Positions 45,435-57,603 of a DNA stretch of 64,000 nucleotides are shown piece after piece. This stretch comes from Ottelia alismoides. Its lineage: Eukaryota > Streptophyta > Magnoliopsida > Alismatales > Hydrocharitaceae. The translations under genes were made by a program, and so were the position numbers. A model generated the notes under the pieces. The model ran no database searches and was not told where the DNA came from. It saw only the letters and a list, made by a program, of their open reading frames with translations. The stretch is taken from contig JAZKJV010001874.1 in NCBI GenBank assembly GCA_037367405.1, forward strand, positions 1 through 64,000, read 5' to 3'. Every line of letters begins with the position of its first letter. The first letter of the stretch is position 1.

Positions 45435-47011
45435 ATATTCAATCAACCAATTCAGACAAACAATCAATCCACAATGATGTGTGTGCAGTGTACAATATGT
45501 AGAGTGTCGAACCGTAGAGAGCAAAGGGGATAAGGTAATTATTGTATATTAATAAAAATAAACAGCATTTTTTGTACTTTTTCCTTCTTTTATTTTTTGT
45601 GTATATTTAATTATATTCAATTTTATGCATTTTTCATGTTTTTGTATTTTTATTTTTTAATTTTAAATTTCTTTCTTGTTTCACAAATTTTTAGTTTATT
45701 TTTATTTTTAAGTATATAATAAATATATATAGTAATATATATAGTACAAATACTTTATATGATACATTTAATAAATAAAAATGTAAAAATATGGGAAATA
45801 TATAGGTGGAGTCCTTTTTATTTCTTTAAAGTTTTTGATATATATATATATATATGTGATGAATCGACGTTTCATCATATTTATTCTATCATTTTGGCCT
45901 TAAAAACCCTAGTAAATGCGTGTAAATAGGCTTAATTCATGTATATTAGCATTCATGCATATGTGTGTAAATATTGTATAAAATGCGGTTTTTAAAAGCC
46001 AAAATTATAGAATAAAGAAAAGAAAAGAATAAGAATAAAATATTGTAAATATTTTATGACCCGAAACCCTGAGACCTAGGCATCTCGATGACTAGGTCGA
46101 CCAGGAATAAAGTAGGGGGAGATAAGGGCCAGCATACAATACAAATTCCTTTTATTTTATTCATTCTTTATTCATTTTGAGACCTATTTTTGTTCCACTT
46201 TTTATACCTCAAATAAATAAACTTTATACATGAAAGTTGTAGATAATTTTATAAAGAAAAATACAAAATTGATTTCACTGAAAAAGAATACACAGATAAA
46301 AAGTTATGGTCTGAATAAAATTCCAAAATGCCAACTTCCCAGACCCGTATCTCATAAATGAAAACTCCAAATGCAGCGTACTCACCTTTATTTGTATGTA
46401 GAATAAAATAAGCTATTTAATGGCAGTGGTTTCGCATTTGGCGGAGCTACGGTTTGAAAGTTGAGTTTTGGACCCACATTGTATAGTTGTACTGATTAAA
46501 ATATTCAATTTATTCTTTATTCATTATTTTTGAATTTTTATATTTTTATAATCTTGTAAATATTACTTATAATATACTTGTGTATTAAAACTAGAATAAA
46601 AACCTAAATAAAATACAAAATAAAAATAGCTACATAAAATACATAGATACAATACCTATATACATACCTATACCATACATACTTATATTTTATTAAATAT
46701 ACAAAACACAACAATAAATTAAAATAAAAATACAATTAAGTGTATAAAAGTGTTTTATAATTTTATAAAATAATAAACAAAATTAAAGAAATTAAAAATA
46801 CAAAATAAAAATAAAAGAATACAGTATATAGGTAATATACCTATAAAGGGCATAAAAGGCAACTTATAAAATTATACCTCCTAAAAATAAATAAAAATCA
46901 CTATAAAATAATTTATAAAAAAATAAACATTTTTTATTTTATAACCAAGATCTAATTAATTCATTTCCTATTTTTAATTGAATTTAGAAACTTTTTTTCC
47001 AAGGTTTTTTC

Positions 47012-47058
47012 GGTCCACGTGGACCAACCAGATCTCTCCCTTGGTTGACCTCGGTCAA
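47012..47058. promoter_or_regulatory. G-box and W-box palindromes in solo LTR
   Basis: GGTCCACGTGGACC (47012-47025) is a perfect palindrome around a CACGTG G-box. TTGACCTCGGTCAA (47045-47058) is a pair of inverted W-box cores. The same arrangement is degenerate but visible at 4131-4175 and, inverted, at 51588-51632. Confidence 0.5.
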
Positions 47059-47736
47059 CTCTCTGACCGAGGTCTGAAGCCTGTCAGAAATGAGTTTTGT
47101 CCCATCTTCTTGGATTTTTTTATGGCCTCGTCTTTCACCATTTGAGGTCGAGGTCTTCACGACTTTTCTTCCTCGTGATGTGGTGATTCACGCCCTATGC
47201 TTCTCTCGGGTTGTGGATCGTTGCATCGCCTGATGCGTCTCGATCTTTGAGATACCTTAACCATTGTTTCAAAAACCACCCCACAACCTCCAGTCCTCCT
47301 TGAACCTCTTTTGACCGAGCTTCTTCCCCTCTGACTTGTGCCCTGGACCGGCGAGGGTGACAGACTAGCCTCCGGCCAAGTGGAGCGGTGCTAGGCAAGG
47401 TCGAGGAGCGTTTCCTCCACCCACATCCGACGTAGACGCCGTCGAGATCCCCCATCTCGGGCATCTCCTGCCATGAGGTTTGTTTCTCTTGCATTTTACT
47501 TTTCATATTTTTATTTACAGTAGCTGTAGCTTCAATTTCGATCCATATCCACCCCCAGTCCGCAACCGACCACGTTGCCGGAGCTCTTGAGCTCCGGCCA
47601 TCTCCACCACCTTCCATGTACCCACCGCACTTAACAATACGGCCGAGACGTTGCTCTCGAGCCCATTTGATCTCGCAGGTACCGAACGTCGACGCCTAAC
47701 CACCTGGAGGGTGCCTCGAGCTAGCCGGAGAAGAAC

Positions 47737-47804
47737 GCCGCCGCCGCCCGCGCGCCGCCGCCGCCCGCGCGCCGCCGCCGCCCGCGCGCCGTCGCCGCCC
47801 GTGC
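47737..47804. repeat. 17-bp GC-rich tandem repeat, four units
   Basis: GCCGCCGCCGCCCGCGC is repeated three times exactly and once with two changes. The unit is not a multiple of three, which argues against a coding role for the ORFs crossing it. Confidence 0.95.
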
Positions 47805-49507
47805 GCGCCTATGCAGAACAAAACAAGGGGGAGGGGGCAAGCTACAGCTGCCGTTCATCTCCCCCCTCCCCTTTGATCAGGGCCGTCCGCGTCTGAGGGA
47901 AGCCCCACCGTCCGATCCACCCTCGTTGAAGCACATCCACGCGTGCCACGTGGATAAGTGGGGGTTTTTGCGCAGACAACCCTTCATTTTTGTGTAATTT
48001 CTAATTAATCTCTAAGACTTCATTTGTCTTTACAAATTTTTGTAGCATTTGCCTGAAAGCCCCGGCGTATTTTTGAGAATTGCCCGTCAGTCCTCCCCAG
48101 GCGCGTGCTTTGCACGCGCGTGGGTGGACATTTTACGCACATATCCCAGTGGGTTCTGGCATTTGCGTTCAGTCCTTAAAATCCTATTTGTAGTAGTAAA
48201 CTCTCTGGTTATACTACCAGCAAGTCCTTATATTTTTGCGTTATTGCAGCCGTACCACTGCCAGGCGCGCGTGTAACGCACGTGCGTCTGGTAGATTTTG
48301 CAAAGGCATCCCTGCAAGCTTTTATTATTAGTTTTTGGCCTAGAATATATTTAATTCAGTACAATTTTTTGTACAAAAATTGCAAGTGCCCCTGGAAGTT
48401 TATCTAATTGCGAAATAGTCCTTGCTTGGTTGTGAACTTTTTGCTTGCTTGTAGTATTTATTTGGAGCCTCATTTTAATTCTAAAAATTCTCAAAATTTA
48501 AATTTAAGCTCCTGTGTGCTTGTTCTTCCACGCCACAATTTTAGTTTTTGATTTTATTGCATTTTAATATTTTTTAAAAACAAAAAACTATCCATTTCAG
48601 CACTGTCTAGCTTAGAAAATACCAAAAAATATTAAAATACCTTGAAAAATTCCAAAAAAAAATCCCTAGTGTGTATTTTGACCTATTTTAGTGTCAGTCC
48701 AAAAATAACTAAAAATTGCAAAAGAAAAACCTTAAAAATTCAAAAATACCTAAAAACTTCGAAAAATTCTATAAAATCAAAGAAAACTCAGAAAAATAGA
48801 AACTCAATTTCTTCTATATTTTATTGCCTTTATTTGAAAAATAGTTTGAAAATATTTTGTGGCTAGCTGATATTTTTAATTTCCAGTTTTACCCCCAGCC
48901 AGTAGCTTGTCCACTGTTTTGATTTATTTTAGTGTTTAAAAATACCAAAAACATTCTGAAAATTACCCAAAAATCACCAAAATAGTAGAAAATCATAAAA
49001 AGACCAAAAATATTTTATTTGCTAATTTTTGAACATTTTTATCTATTTTTATAAATATCTCTTTCGCCCTTTTATTACATAGTTCATATATTCCAATATT
49101 GAAAAAGAAAATAAAAAAATCTATAAAATACAAAAAGAAAATATAAAATCAGTAAATTAAAAATCAAAACTCAAAAATTATAAAATTAAATAAAAAATAT
49201 AAAATTAAAAACCCACAAAACAAATAACATAGATAGGCAACTCATCACCTTCACACTCATTTTGGGCATTTTTGCCCCGATCTAGCCTTTCTGCTCCCTG
49301 TGTTCGACCTCTACAATACTTGCACCTATACACATCTTGTTGTAGAGTTATAATAAATTTTAGCTCTGCACATTTACTTTAATTGCTTGATTTATTTGTC
49401 GTGGGTTAATTGTTGTTTGAATTAGGATTTCTCGCGGGTCGCCTCAGCGACATTGTGATCCCGCCTTATGTGGATTACTTTAGACCTGTGAAAAATCTTG
49501 TTCAACA

Positions 49508-49532
49508 ATATGTATGTATGTATGTATGTATT
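49508..49532. repeat. (TATG)n microsatellite
   Basis: About five TATG units right after the solo LTR. Confidence 0.85.
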
Positions 49533-49539
49533 TATAATT

Positions 49540-52283
49540 GCTAATAATAATTAGAATAAGTATATAAATAATATATATTATAAATAGTTTATTAAGGGTT
49601 TTATATTTAAAAATATAAAATTATATATTTCAAAATTACAAAATAAAATGTTTTGAGTTTTTATAATTTTTCTCTATTTGTGATTTTTATTATAATTTTT
49701 GATAATTTTTAGGTATTTTTATTAATTTAAAATGCCAAAATAATGATTTATAATAAAAAGTTGGGTTGTTTTGAGTTTTAAAAATAGAAAAATATTTCAA
49801 AATTTTCTAAAGTATTTTTAATATTTATTATGTAACACAAATAAAAATAAGAAATAATATTTTTTAAATTTCTATAGAATTTTTACTGATTTTAATAAGA
49901 TTTTTAAGGTTTTTAGATATCTAATGTTTTTCTTCTATATTTTTGTGATTTTTTGTCTGGATTTATAATACATAGTAATATGCACTATATAGTTTTTTGG
50001 ATTTTTTAAGATGGTTTTTATCATTTTTTAGCTATACAGGGAAAATATAGCTCCTAAATAATTTTTAATAAATGGAAAAATATAAGTAAATGCTAAAGTA
50101 AAATAGAGCGTGAATGAGAAATATATCATGCACCTAAAATAATATTCCCATAAATTTGAAGGCACGGAAGACAATTACTAAAAATAAAAGATAAAAATAA
50201 AATACTAATGCTAGCAGGGTAGACTATAAACAAATATAAGAAGCTGTGAGGGCTTCTTTGCAAATTACCTGCCTTATGTGGGCCGCCACGTTAGGTGAGC
50301 TAGCGGAGACCCTGATGTAATATGCAATAAATACGATGGGTCCTATGGAATATGTACATAACTATTCAAATGGTACTTAATATTTATAGGACCAACCGTA
50401 AAATACACAAAAGGCAAGGGTTTACTTAATAATTTACCCCTTAGAGGCATAATCCAAGGGCTCAGTTTCATCCACATGTCTTGATCAGGCGACGAATGGG
50501 GGGCTTCGATTTGCTTCTAGAGGGGACTTGCTAGATTAGATATGGGTTTCTCTTCTTGATCCAACGGTCCTCAGGGTGCCTAGAAGAACACCCCAAGGAT
50601 AACTCTTGGGCAAGCTTCGATCTTCAATTCTGCACGTCTACAGTCTCCAAATGGTTCACCGATGGTTGATCTAGCTTCCTGAAAGCCTCCCGTGTCTGAA
50701 GGTGGGTTCAAAGTAGTCCGAGCCCATTAGAGGGGGCATGGAGCTTCAAAATAACTGCAGATGCTAAATGAGATGTTGAATCGAACTTCAGGTGCTCATA
50801 TGCTCATGTACATGCACCAAAAGGAAGAGGGGGTGAGGGGGTCATATCCAACCCTCTCCTCAAGTTGTTACGCTAGTAGAATGGATGAGTGACAGAGTTC
50901 CAGCGATGGTGGCAGAGGTAGAGCTCATGGACTTATATTCGTGCAGAATTCAAGGTGGAAAATGAGGTCTTTTGTGAATAATGCAAAGGGGGATTAGAGA
51001 GAGGTGGAAATGGAGGTAGAACAGGTCGGGAACACATGTGATTTAGAGCAAGAGCATAATGTTCCAGCAATCGAAAAATGCTAAATTACGTTATCCTACT
51101 TATTGATTGACCTAACTAGTAATTACACTACGTTACTGTAAATAAATGCAATGAAGAAACCTACAGTACTAGCTTGTATCTGATTATTCCTAGCAGAAGA
51201 AGCATCGCTAGTGGCTACTCTGATGAGTTGGATCACCACCTCCAGCCACTCCTTGTCCACGCCAACACTCCAGCGAGCTTGTTGCTGTCACCGGCAAGCT
51301 TCAAGCAACTTGAAGACAGGGATTATAGATGGTAGAGAAGGATCAAAATGAGAAAGGTGGCGGAGGCTCTTTATTTATTAACATGATGGAGGACCCTTAT
51401 TAACCTAGGGTTTAGGAGCGATAAGGGTTATGTACAACGGATTTGTGAATTAGATGTGAATTAAGGTCGATCAGAGGTGTATTTACGTGAAAAATCATAT
51501 CCATAAGAATGATGGATCACACAAAAAATGGGGGAGAAAGTGGCAAATCACCATATCTGACGGTGGTAGGTGGCTCGGGAAGAGGAGTTGACCATAGGTC
51601 AACAAAGCGAGCCCCCTAATTGGTCCACATGGAACAATCAGGAAAATCAGGGAGCTAAATTCCTTTTTAATTCGATATAAAATAAAAAATAATTTTATTA
51701 ATTTAGATTAAAATTAAAAAAAATGTCTGTTATTTTCTGTAGTATTGTATCATGATTTTTATTTATTTTTCAAGTTAATTTATTAGATGATAATATTTAC
51801 AAGTATACATATATGTATGTTTACATATATTTTGGGTCTTTTATTTTGTATTTTGTATTTATTATTGTATTTTTCATATTTTATATATTTACAACTTATT
51901 GAATTATATATTTTTATTGCATTTTTTATGTATTTTATATACTTAAATAAATACGGATGTATATATTATAGGTATAATTTGCCTATATATTAGGACACAT
52001 TATGTATTTTTAATAGATTTTTAATGCTTTTATTCTATTTTATTATGGAAAATTTTTTGTATTATATTTATAAATATATAAAAATGTAAAAATATAAAAG
52101 ATGATTATATTGAATATTATGTAGATGTATATAGTGCAATATGGATCCAAAGGACAAACTTTACATCACTATACAATTTTTGTAAATATTTATGAATGTT
52201 TCGTTGGGTTGTTACAATTAAAATGACATATTAATTGCTTTGATTTGATTGAATTAAAATTATATAAACTTTTTCATCACATC
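49540..52283 (-). repeat. Diverged LTR-like sequence, minus strand
   Basis: Read on the minus strand, it begins TGATGAAAAAG at about 52283. At 51588-51632 it contains the same TTGACC-GGTCAA palindrome followed by a GGTCCA-type G-box relative in the same order as the solo LTR. Like the other LTRs it has AT-rich outer parts and a less AT-rich core (about 50200-51660). The end near 49540 is a guess. No primer site or polypurine tract was found. Confidence 0.4.
51588..51632. promoter_or_regulatory. W-box palindrome and G-box relative
   Basis: TTGACCATAGGTCAA at 51588-51602 has a 3-base spacer instead of the 2-base spacer elsewhere. TGGTCCACATGGA follows at 51621-51633, corresponding to the perfect G-box palindrome of the solo LTR. 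Confidence 0.4.
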
Positions 52284-52839
52284 CCAATGAGGTAAGCCTT
52301 TCCTGTGCCAATAGAAAGGCCATCACGAGACCAATTGGATCTCAATCTAACAGTCTTCTATGAGTACCATCCAAAAGGGTATTTTAGTCACTATATTTTG
52401 TTTTGAATTTGAATTTCATTTATTCCATTTAATTTACCAATTTTTGTACATCCAATTTACCAATTGTTTTGCTATTTTTCAATGTGTTGACATTGTAGCA
52501 TTTTTGTGCTCTGCAAAATGATAATGCTCTTTATAATATTTCCATTCACAATGTAAATTTGTGTATTGCTCTATGAAATACCGTTCCAATGAATTATAAT
52601 AGTACAATTTTTGTAATTTTTTTAAATTGTATATCCTTGTAAAACCTCTATAGTTTATTTGTAGTTTTTTCACGCTCCTTTATAAATCTGTGCTCCCTTG
52701 TAGTATTATATGTAACATGTTGTAATTGCAATATTGTTAATGACTTTATAAAATTGTGTGCTCGTTTTGTAATACTAGTATGGAGTTCTGTAAAAATATA
52801 TATTTAATAATATATATGCCAATTACTATAATGTAAAGT
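52284..52839. other. AT-rich, no gene recognised
   Basis: Sequence between the diverged LTR and the minisatellite. No element end or gene is visible. Phrases such as TTGTAATTTTT and TTGTAGTATTATA hint at an older, decayed version of the neighbouring repeat. Confidence 0.4.
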
Positions 52840-53275
52840 CAGTGAAATAATTTGTAGATCAGTGAATCGATTTGTAAAATCGATACGTCAATTTGTAAAA
52901 GCAATGAATGGATTGGCAAAATCATTAAATCAGTTTGTAAAATCAGTGCTTATATTTGTAAAAAAAGTGCATTGATTTGTAAAATAATGAATCTACATAT
53001 AAAATCAATGTACAATGCATGAATTTAAAAAATTAGAGAATCGATTTGTAAAATAAATACATCGATGTGTAAAAGATTGCATTGATGTTAAACAATGAAT
53101 CAATATGTAAAATCAATGAATCAATTTGTAAATTTGAAAAATGGATTTGCAAAATCTTTGAATTAATTTGTAAAAACAGTGCATTGATTGTATAATCAGT
53201 GCGTCAATTTGTAAAATAAATTGATCGTTTTGTAAAATCAATGAAATGATTGTAAAATAAGTGAATTGAAAAAAA
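52840..53275. repeat. Degenerate minisatellite, about 20-bp units
   Basis: Some 20 units of the type AATCAATGAATCAATTTGTAA follow one another with many substitutions. The TTTGTAAAATC part is the most constant. It is tandem, without unique spacers. It may be centromere-proximal or retroelement-derived satellite, but nothing here decides that. Confidence 0.85.
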
Positions 53276-53496
53276 TAAAAAAAATATATGTTGACATCAT
53301 CCTCTGAGGGGTTAAATCATCATCTTCTTCCGCAAACGATGGGGTGGGTGCCCCATCTTCTACTCACCATCGCCAACGATTGCTCGCCTTTCCCCTTCTC
53401 ATCTCACCATCGTCAGCCACTCCCCTCCCCCTTTGCATAACCGTCACAGACTGTTGGACACCATTGCCCCTCCATCTAATCCTTTTCCTCGACCTC

Positions 53497-53505
53497 TATA
53501 AAAGG
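53497..53505 (+). promoter_or_regulatory. TATA-box-like site
   Basis: TATAAAAGG follows a pyrimidine-rich, GC-richer stretch (53340-53490) that stands out from its surroundings. No gene follows downstream on this strand, so it may belong to an old LTR or be fortuitous. Confidence 0.3.
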
Positions 53506-53649
53506 GAGGAGGAGGACCTATCTTAGAAAGAACTCGTCAAGGGCTTCAAACCCCAAACACAACTCGTGATGCCAAACCCGTTGGCGAGCATCTGGATCAT
53601 CTTATTAATTCTTTATTTTAATCCGTTGTAGCTGGGTAATTTGAGAGAT

Positions 53650-56600
53650 GTCAAAAAAGATCGCACTGAGAGAATGATATGGAAAATCAAATCTTGATGT
53701 GATCAAAATATTTATTTTACTTAGGTAAGTCCCAAGGTCGAACTCATGGCCATAATGCGAGGGTGTAGAATTAATGCTTAAATAATTCAGAAAATTGAGT
53801 TTTCAAAGAAGAATTATTTCTTGTTTTTTGTATTTTCTAGATTTTTTATGTGTTTTTTCTTATATATAATTAGTTAATAAAAGAAATATAATGCATGGAT
53901 TTTATAAATATTTTAATGTGTGAAATAATGTTATGCAAAGTGTTATGATGGAATAATTAGATGAAATTTAAATGATGAAAATTATGGTGCAATATGCAAG
54001 ATAAATGCAGAGCAATCAAGAACCAAACCAAGTAGTTAATCAGTACTTCCCCTTATTTAATCTCAAAAATAATTTTTCTATTAATGTCATATTAATTCCC
54101 CAAGAAATTCGTCCAAACAATCCACCAATCACTGAGTAATCAATCAATGAACTAGAATAAGTGTGCTCAATTTCAAGAAAGAATACCTCAATTTATTAAT
54201 GTCAAAAATGTCTCCAAAATAATATCTTAATGTTATAGATGAAAGAGGATCAAATGTGCTTTAAAACGACACCAAGTACATCAAAATCTGATGAATAATG
54301 TTCAAGTTATGTTTAAATGAAGTGGAGGTACTAAATAGTAATAAAATTTAAGTAAAATTCTTGCAATTTAGACTTGCTTGAGGGATTGTTGTGCAGTTTC
54401 TGAGAACCAAATGGGACTCCTAGCAATTTATCCCTAGTGGGGGTACACTAGTGATTTATGGAAGTTGGCAACGCACGAATGCAATTTCACCCCAAGGCGC
54501 ACGCGAGGGCACGTGACTTGCTAGGTTCGAACGGCACCTCAGCTTGGGAGGCCTAGTGCTGCATGTGACAGTTGTTGGGTCCTATGGGGTTATACCCAAG
54601 GCAAGAGGCTCAGGTTCATTAATCGAGCAGCTCTGATGGACCTGATTGAAGGTGATACAAGGGTTGTGCGAGATGCACGCATTGACAGTTCGGATTAGAG
54701 GGACCACTTAAATTGAACAGTTGGGATTTGAGTGAAAACCAAGGGTCCTAGTCAAGGGGCTTCCCATTTTTAAATGGAAGTTGTAGTTCGTGGGGGTCCC
54801 CCTTCTTCTCATATAGATCGAAGCGGTGATGACTGCAGATGAAGCTCTGATGGCCAACAAACGGTCAAAGGTCATAGGGGTGATTCCTTGTCTGCTCCTT
54901 GACCTTTCTTCCTGCAGGTGAGAAGGGGATCAAGATTTCAAAGCTTGGCCTGTTGTTGCTACACGAGAAGATAAGAAGGCATGATGCTCCTACTATGTGT
55001 GGTGGAGGATGACGAGCAAATCCCTGGTTGTGCTCTTGGCCAGAGTTGGAAGATTGCGGTGAGATAGAGAGCGAAGGCAGAGTAGTGAAGATGGAGATGA
55101 TGATCGTTGGCTTGTCAATGATCGGGGCTTGAACAGAGATGAAGAACGAGAGGAGGAGATGCGTAGCAAAAGAATGAAAGAATAAAATAGAATAGGAAGA
55201 GGGGAGATACCTGGAGTGGGTGAAGATGGTTATGATGATCGTTGGTTTGTTAATGATCGACATATGAACATAGATGAAGAACAAGAGGAGGAGGTGTATA
55301 GCAAAAGGATGAAAAAAATAGACTGGGAAGAGGGGTAATACCTGGAGTGGGTGTGATGTCTGGTATTGGAGGAGCAAAGTCACTCCGGTGATCACTCAAA
55401 TTGCTAGGCAAAAGTAATGAGCTTCATGACCTCTTGGAGATGCCATTACACTGTGCAGAGAATCGCGGATCTCACCTTCGAAGAAGTCTTTGCTGGAGTC
55501 ACCCTTTGTGATGTCACCACGTTGACGGGGCCAGCTTTTTCTATCGCTCAATTCTGGTCGAAGATGATGGAGAGGATTAGGTTTGTTAGATGCTCAGAGG
55601 CTACAGAGCTGGGAAATTTGGGGATAGGATAGAGTCATAGAACATTGAGGTTGGTTATGATGGAGATAAGGCGATAAGAACTGGTTTGGGCGATCTTTAC
55701 AGACGATGGGTTAGGGATAAGGTAAGGGGTCAATGGCCGTTTGGGAACTCGTGCGATGGCGATAGAGTTTGGGATTTGGGTTGTGAGTTATAATAGATTG
55801 GGGGTTTAGTTAGGATTGGGTTTATGTTCGATGGTGGGTTAGGATTTGGGCTGAGATGGGAGAAGGGGATATGGTCGTTGGTAGGTGGTGGTCATCAGCT
55901 AAGAGAGGAGCAAGTAGTGCAAGGTCAGATCTAGATCTCGATAAGGCGATGACGAGCGGAGGAGGGAGGTGCAACGAAAGTGTTGGATGGAGGTAAGAGC
56001 AGGGTTGTTGGCCATTGTATCACATGTAATCCAATGACCTGAAGGGGATCATGTGTCACTCACATGAGTGAGTGTTGAGAAGATCGGGAATAAGTAAGGC
56101 TATTGGAACAAAATTGATCCAACACCCAGATTGAGAGGTGCAAGAGGGCTGAATATGGTTGACTAGGCGGATGCGGTGTTGGCATGGGCACTGAGGTAGG
56201 AAAATGAAGGGGAGACACGTGGATGTTTGACCATGACCAAGGACTTTAACCTATGCAATAAGCATTCAAATAAATAAAATAAAAATAGTAAATGGATTTA
56301 AATGAAAAATGCATAAAATGAAAAATGCATATCACAATGCATACCACAATGTTCATGAAGAATTCAGATGCAAATGGACATTGGAATGAAAGATATTATA
56401 TATAGGAGAAATTTCCAATAAGGTGACCCTTTTCTGGATGCATGGAAATCCACATCAATTTAGGTATTTATAGTATTTATATTGCAATTTCTAATCCATA
56501 AATTTAGTAGTAAATGTTATCATAATATGTATATCAATAAAGATTTACGAATATATTATTATATGAGACAAAAAAAATTTAGTTACATTAAGGATGTTAT

Positions 56601-57580
56601 ATTTTAAAAAACAACATGAGCACCATCATTAATAATGTATACTTTATATTTTACTAAATTGTTACACAATTTACAAATTTTGTAGTGACTTTTTAAATTT
56701 CAGAAAAGACTTGCATCATTGGAAGGACCCCTCCCCTATATATTTAGTGATATTTTATGTTTATAAAATATCAATTTTTAGATTTGTGATTTTTATTTGA
56801 TTTTCCATGAATGATTAATGTCTGTAAAAATCAAATATGAAGTGAAATAAGGCAATGGATTCAAATATTTTTTGGATTTTTTCTGATTTAAAAATAATTA
56901 CAAAATGGAAAGAATTTACGAATGAATGGGTCAGTGAGCTCAAGTCAAAATTTGTATTTTCTTTATTTTTCTAATTTTTTATTTAAATTTTTATTAAAAA
57001 TTAAATGAAATAAAGAAATGAAAATAAAATAAATAAAAAAGAGTGACATATGTACATGAAATAATAGGTCGAAATCAATGAATATGTACAATGCACTATT
57101 AGGCCCCAAAACCTAATTTTCACAAATGAACTTCGATTCTTTTGAATTTGGTTGAGATTTGTAGATAATTGAGCGTACATTAATTTAAAAGTGAGTAGAG
57201 TGAAATTGGACATTGTATGAGATATCAGCATTTGTGGCTTTTTGTCCTGAAATTAGATTTTGGGTCTATTGTGAATATACAAGTTAGTGTTTTTTAGGAT
57301 TTTTCATTGACTAAGGTTTGGTGATATGTAAACAATGAAGTCAATTTCATGTTATTTGAAGTTAGCATGAATTACTTAAAATGTGTGAAATTAGGTGAAA
57401 ATGCATAGATGATTATGAATGCAGAATGTTGTGATAATTTATGCAAACTATTTACAAGTGCATAAAAGATAATTTTATGACATAAAGTTAATTTTATAAT
57501 AAAAACAAGTAAATGAACCTAATTTCTCCGGATGAAGCTCGATTTTCAGCTAATTAGAGTGATGAATCACATATTCATCA
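53650..57580 (-). repeat. LTR-like sequence of a gypsy-like element, minus strand
   Basis: On the minus strand it starts TGATGAATATGTGATTCATC right after a purine tract (57581-57590). The far end near 53650 is approximate, suggested by a change of sequence character and text resembling plant gypsy LTR ends (CCCAAGGTCGAACTCATGG at about 53731). A less AT-rich core (54400-56250) includes a 135-bp tandem duplication and an open minus-strand frame (54865-55395) with no recognisable domain. Confidence 0.45.
55087..55355. repeat. 135-bp tandem duplication
   Basis: GAAGATGG-GATGATGATCGTTGG recurs at 55087 and 55222, and the units end with the shared TACCTGGAGTGGGTG. The units differ at about one base in eight, so this is older than the duplications at 11.5 and 13.2 kb. 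Confidence 0.85.
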
Positions 57581-57603
57581 ATCTCCTACATTAAAACTTG
57601 CTC
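57581..57603 (-). other. Candidate polypurine tract, minus strand
   Basis: On the minus strand, GAGCAAGTTTTAA then TGTAGGAGAT precedes the LTR start TGATGAATATG. The GAGCAAG plus purine-run layout is shared with the junctions at 2961-2984 and 63082-63101. Confidence 0.5.

Larger units (their letters stand above)
45857..49507 (+). repeat. Solo LTR of gypsy-like family (3651 bp)
   Basis: Starts TGATGAATC and ends TTCAACA. ATATG flanks both sides (45852-45856 and 49508-49512), fitting a 5-bp target duplication, although both flanks are low-complexity TA/TATG. No polypurine tract precedes it and no primer site follows, so it appears to be a solo LTR left by recombination between LTRs. It is the same family as the LTR at 2985-6673. 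A GC-rich core (about 47100-47950) carries W-box and G-box palindromes and a 17-bp GC repeat; ORFs in it look incidental. Confidence 0.78.

Noticed and set aside
47195..47617. 140-codon minus-strand ORF in a GC-rich stretch
   Set aside because: Lies in the core of the solo LTR, overlaps other open frames and matches nothing I recognise.
52840..53275. Short regular repeats resembling an array with spacers
   Set aside because: Units follow each other directly and are degenerate; it is a minisatellite.
54865..55395. 176-codon minus-strand ORF with apparent membrane segments
   Set aside because: The hydrophobic stretches come from a 135-bp tandem duplication of CT-rich DNA inside an LTR-like region; no domain or start context supports a gene.
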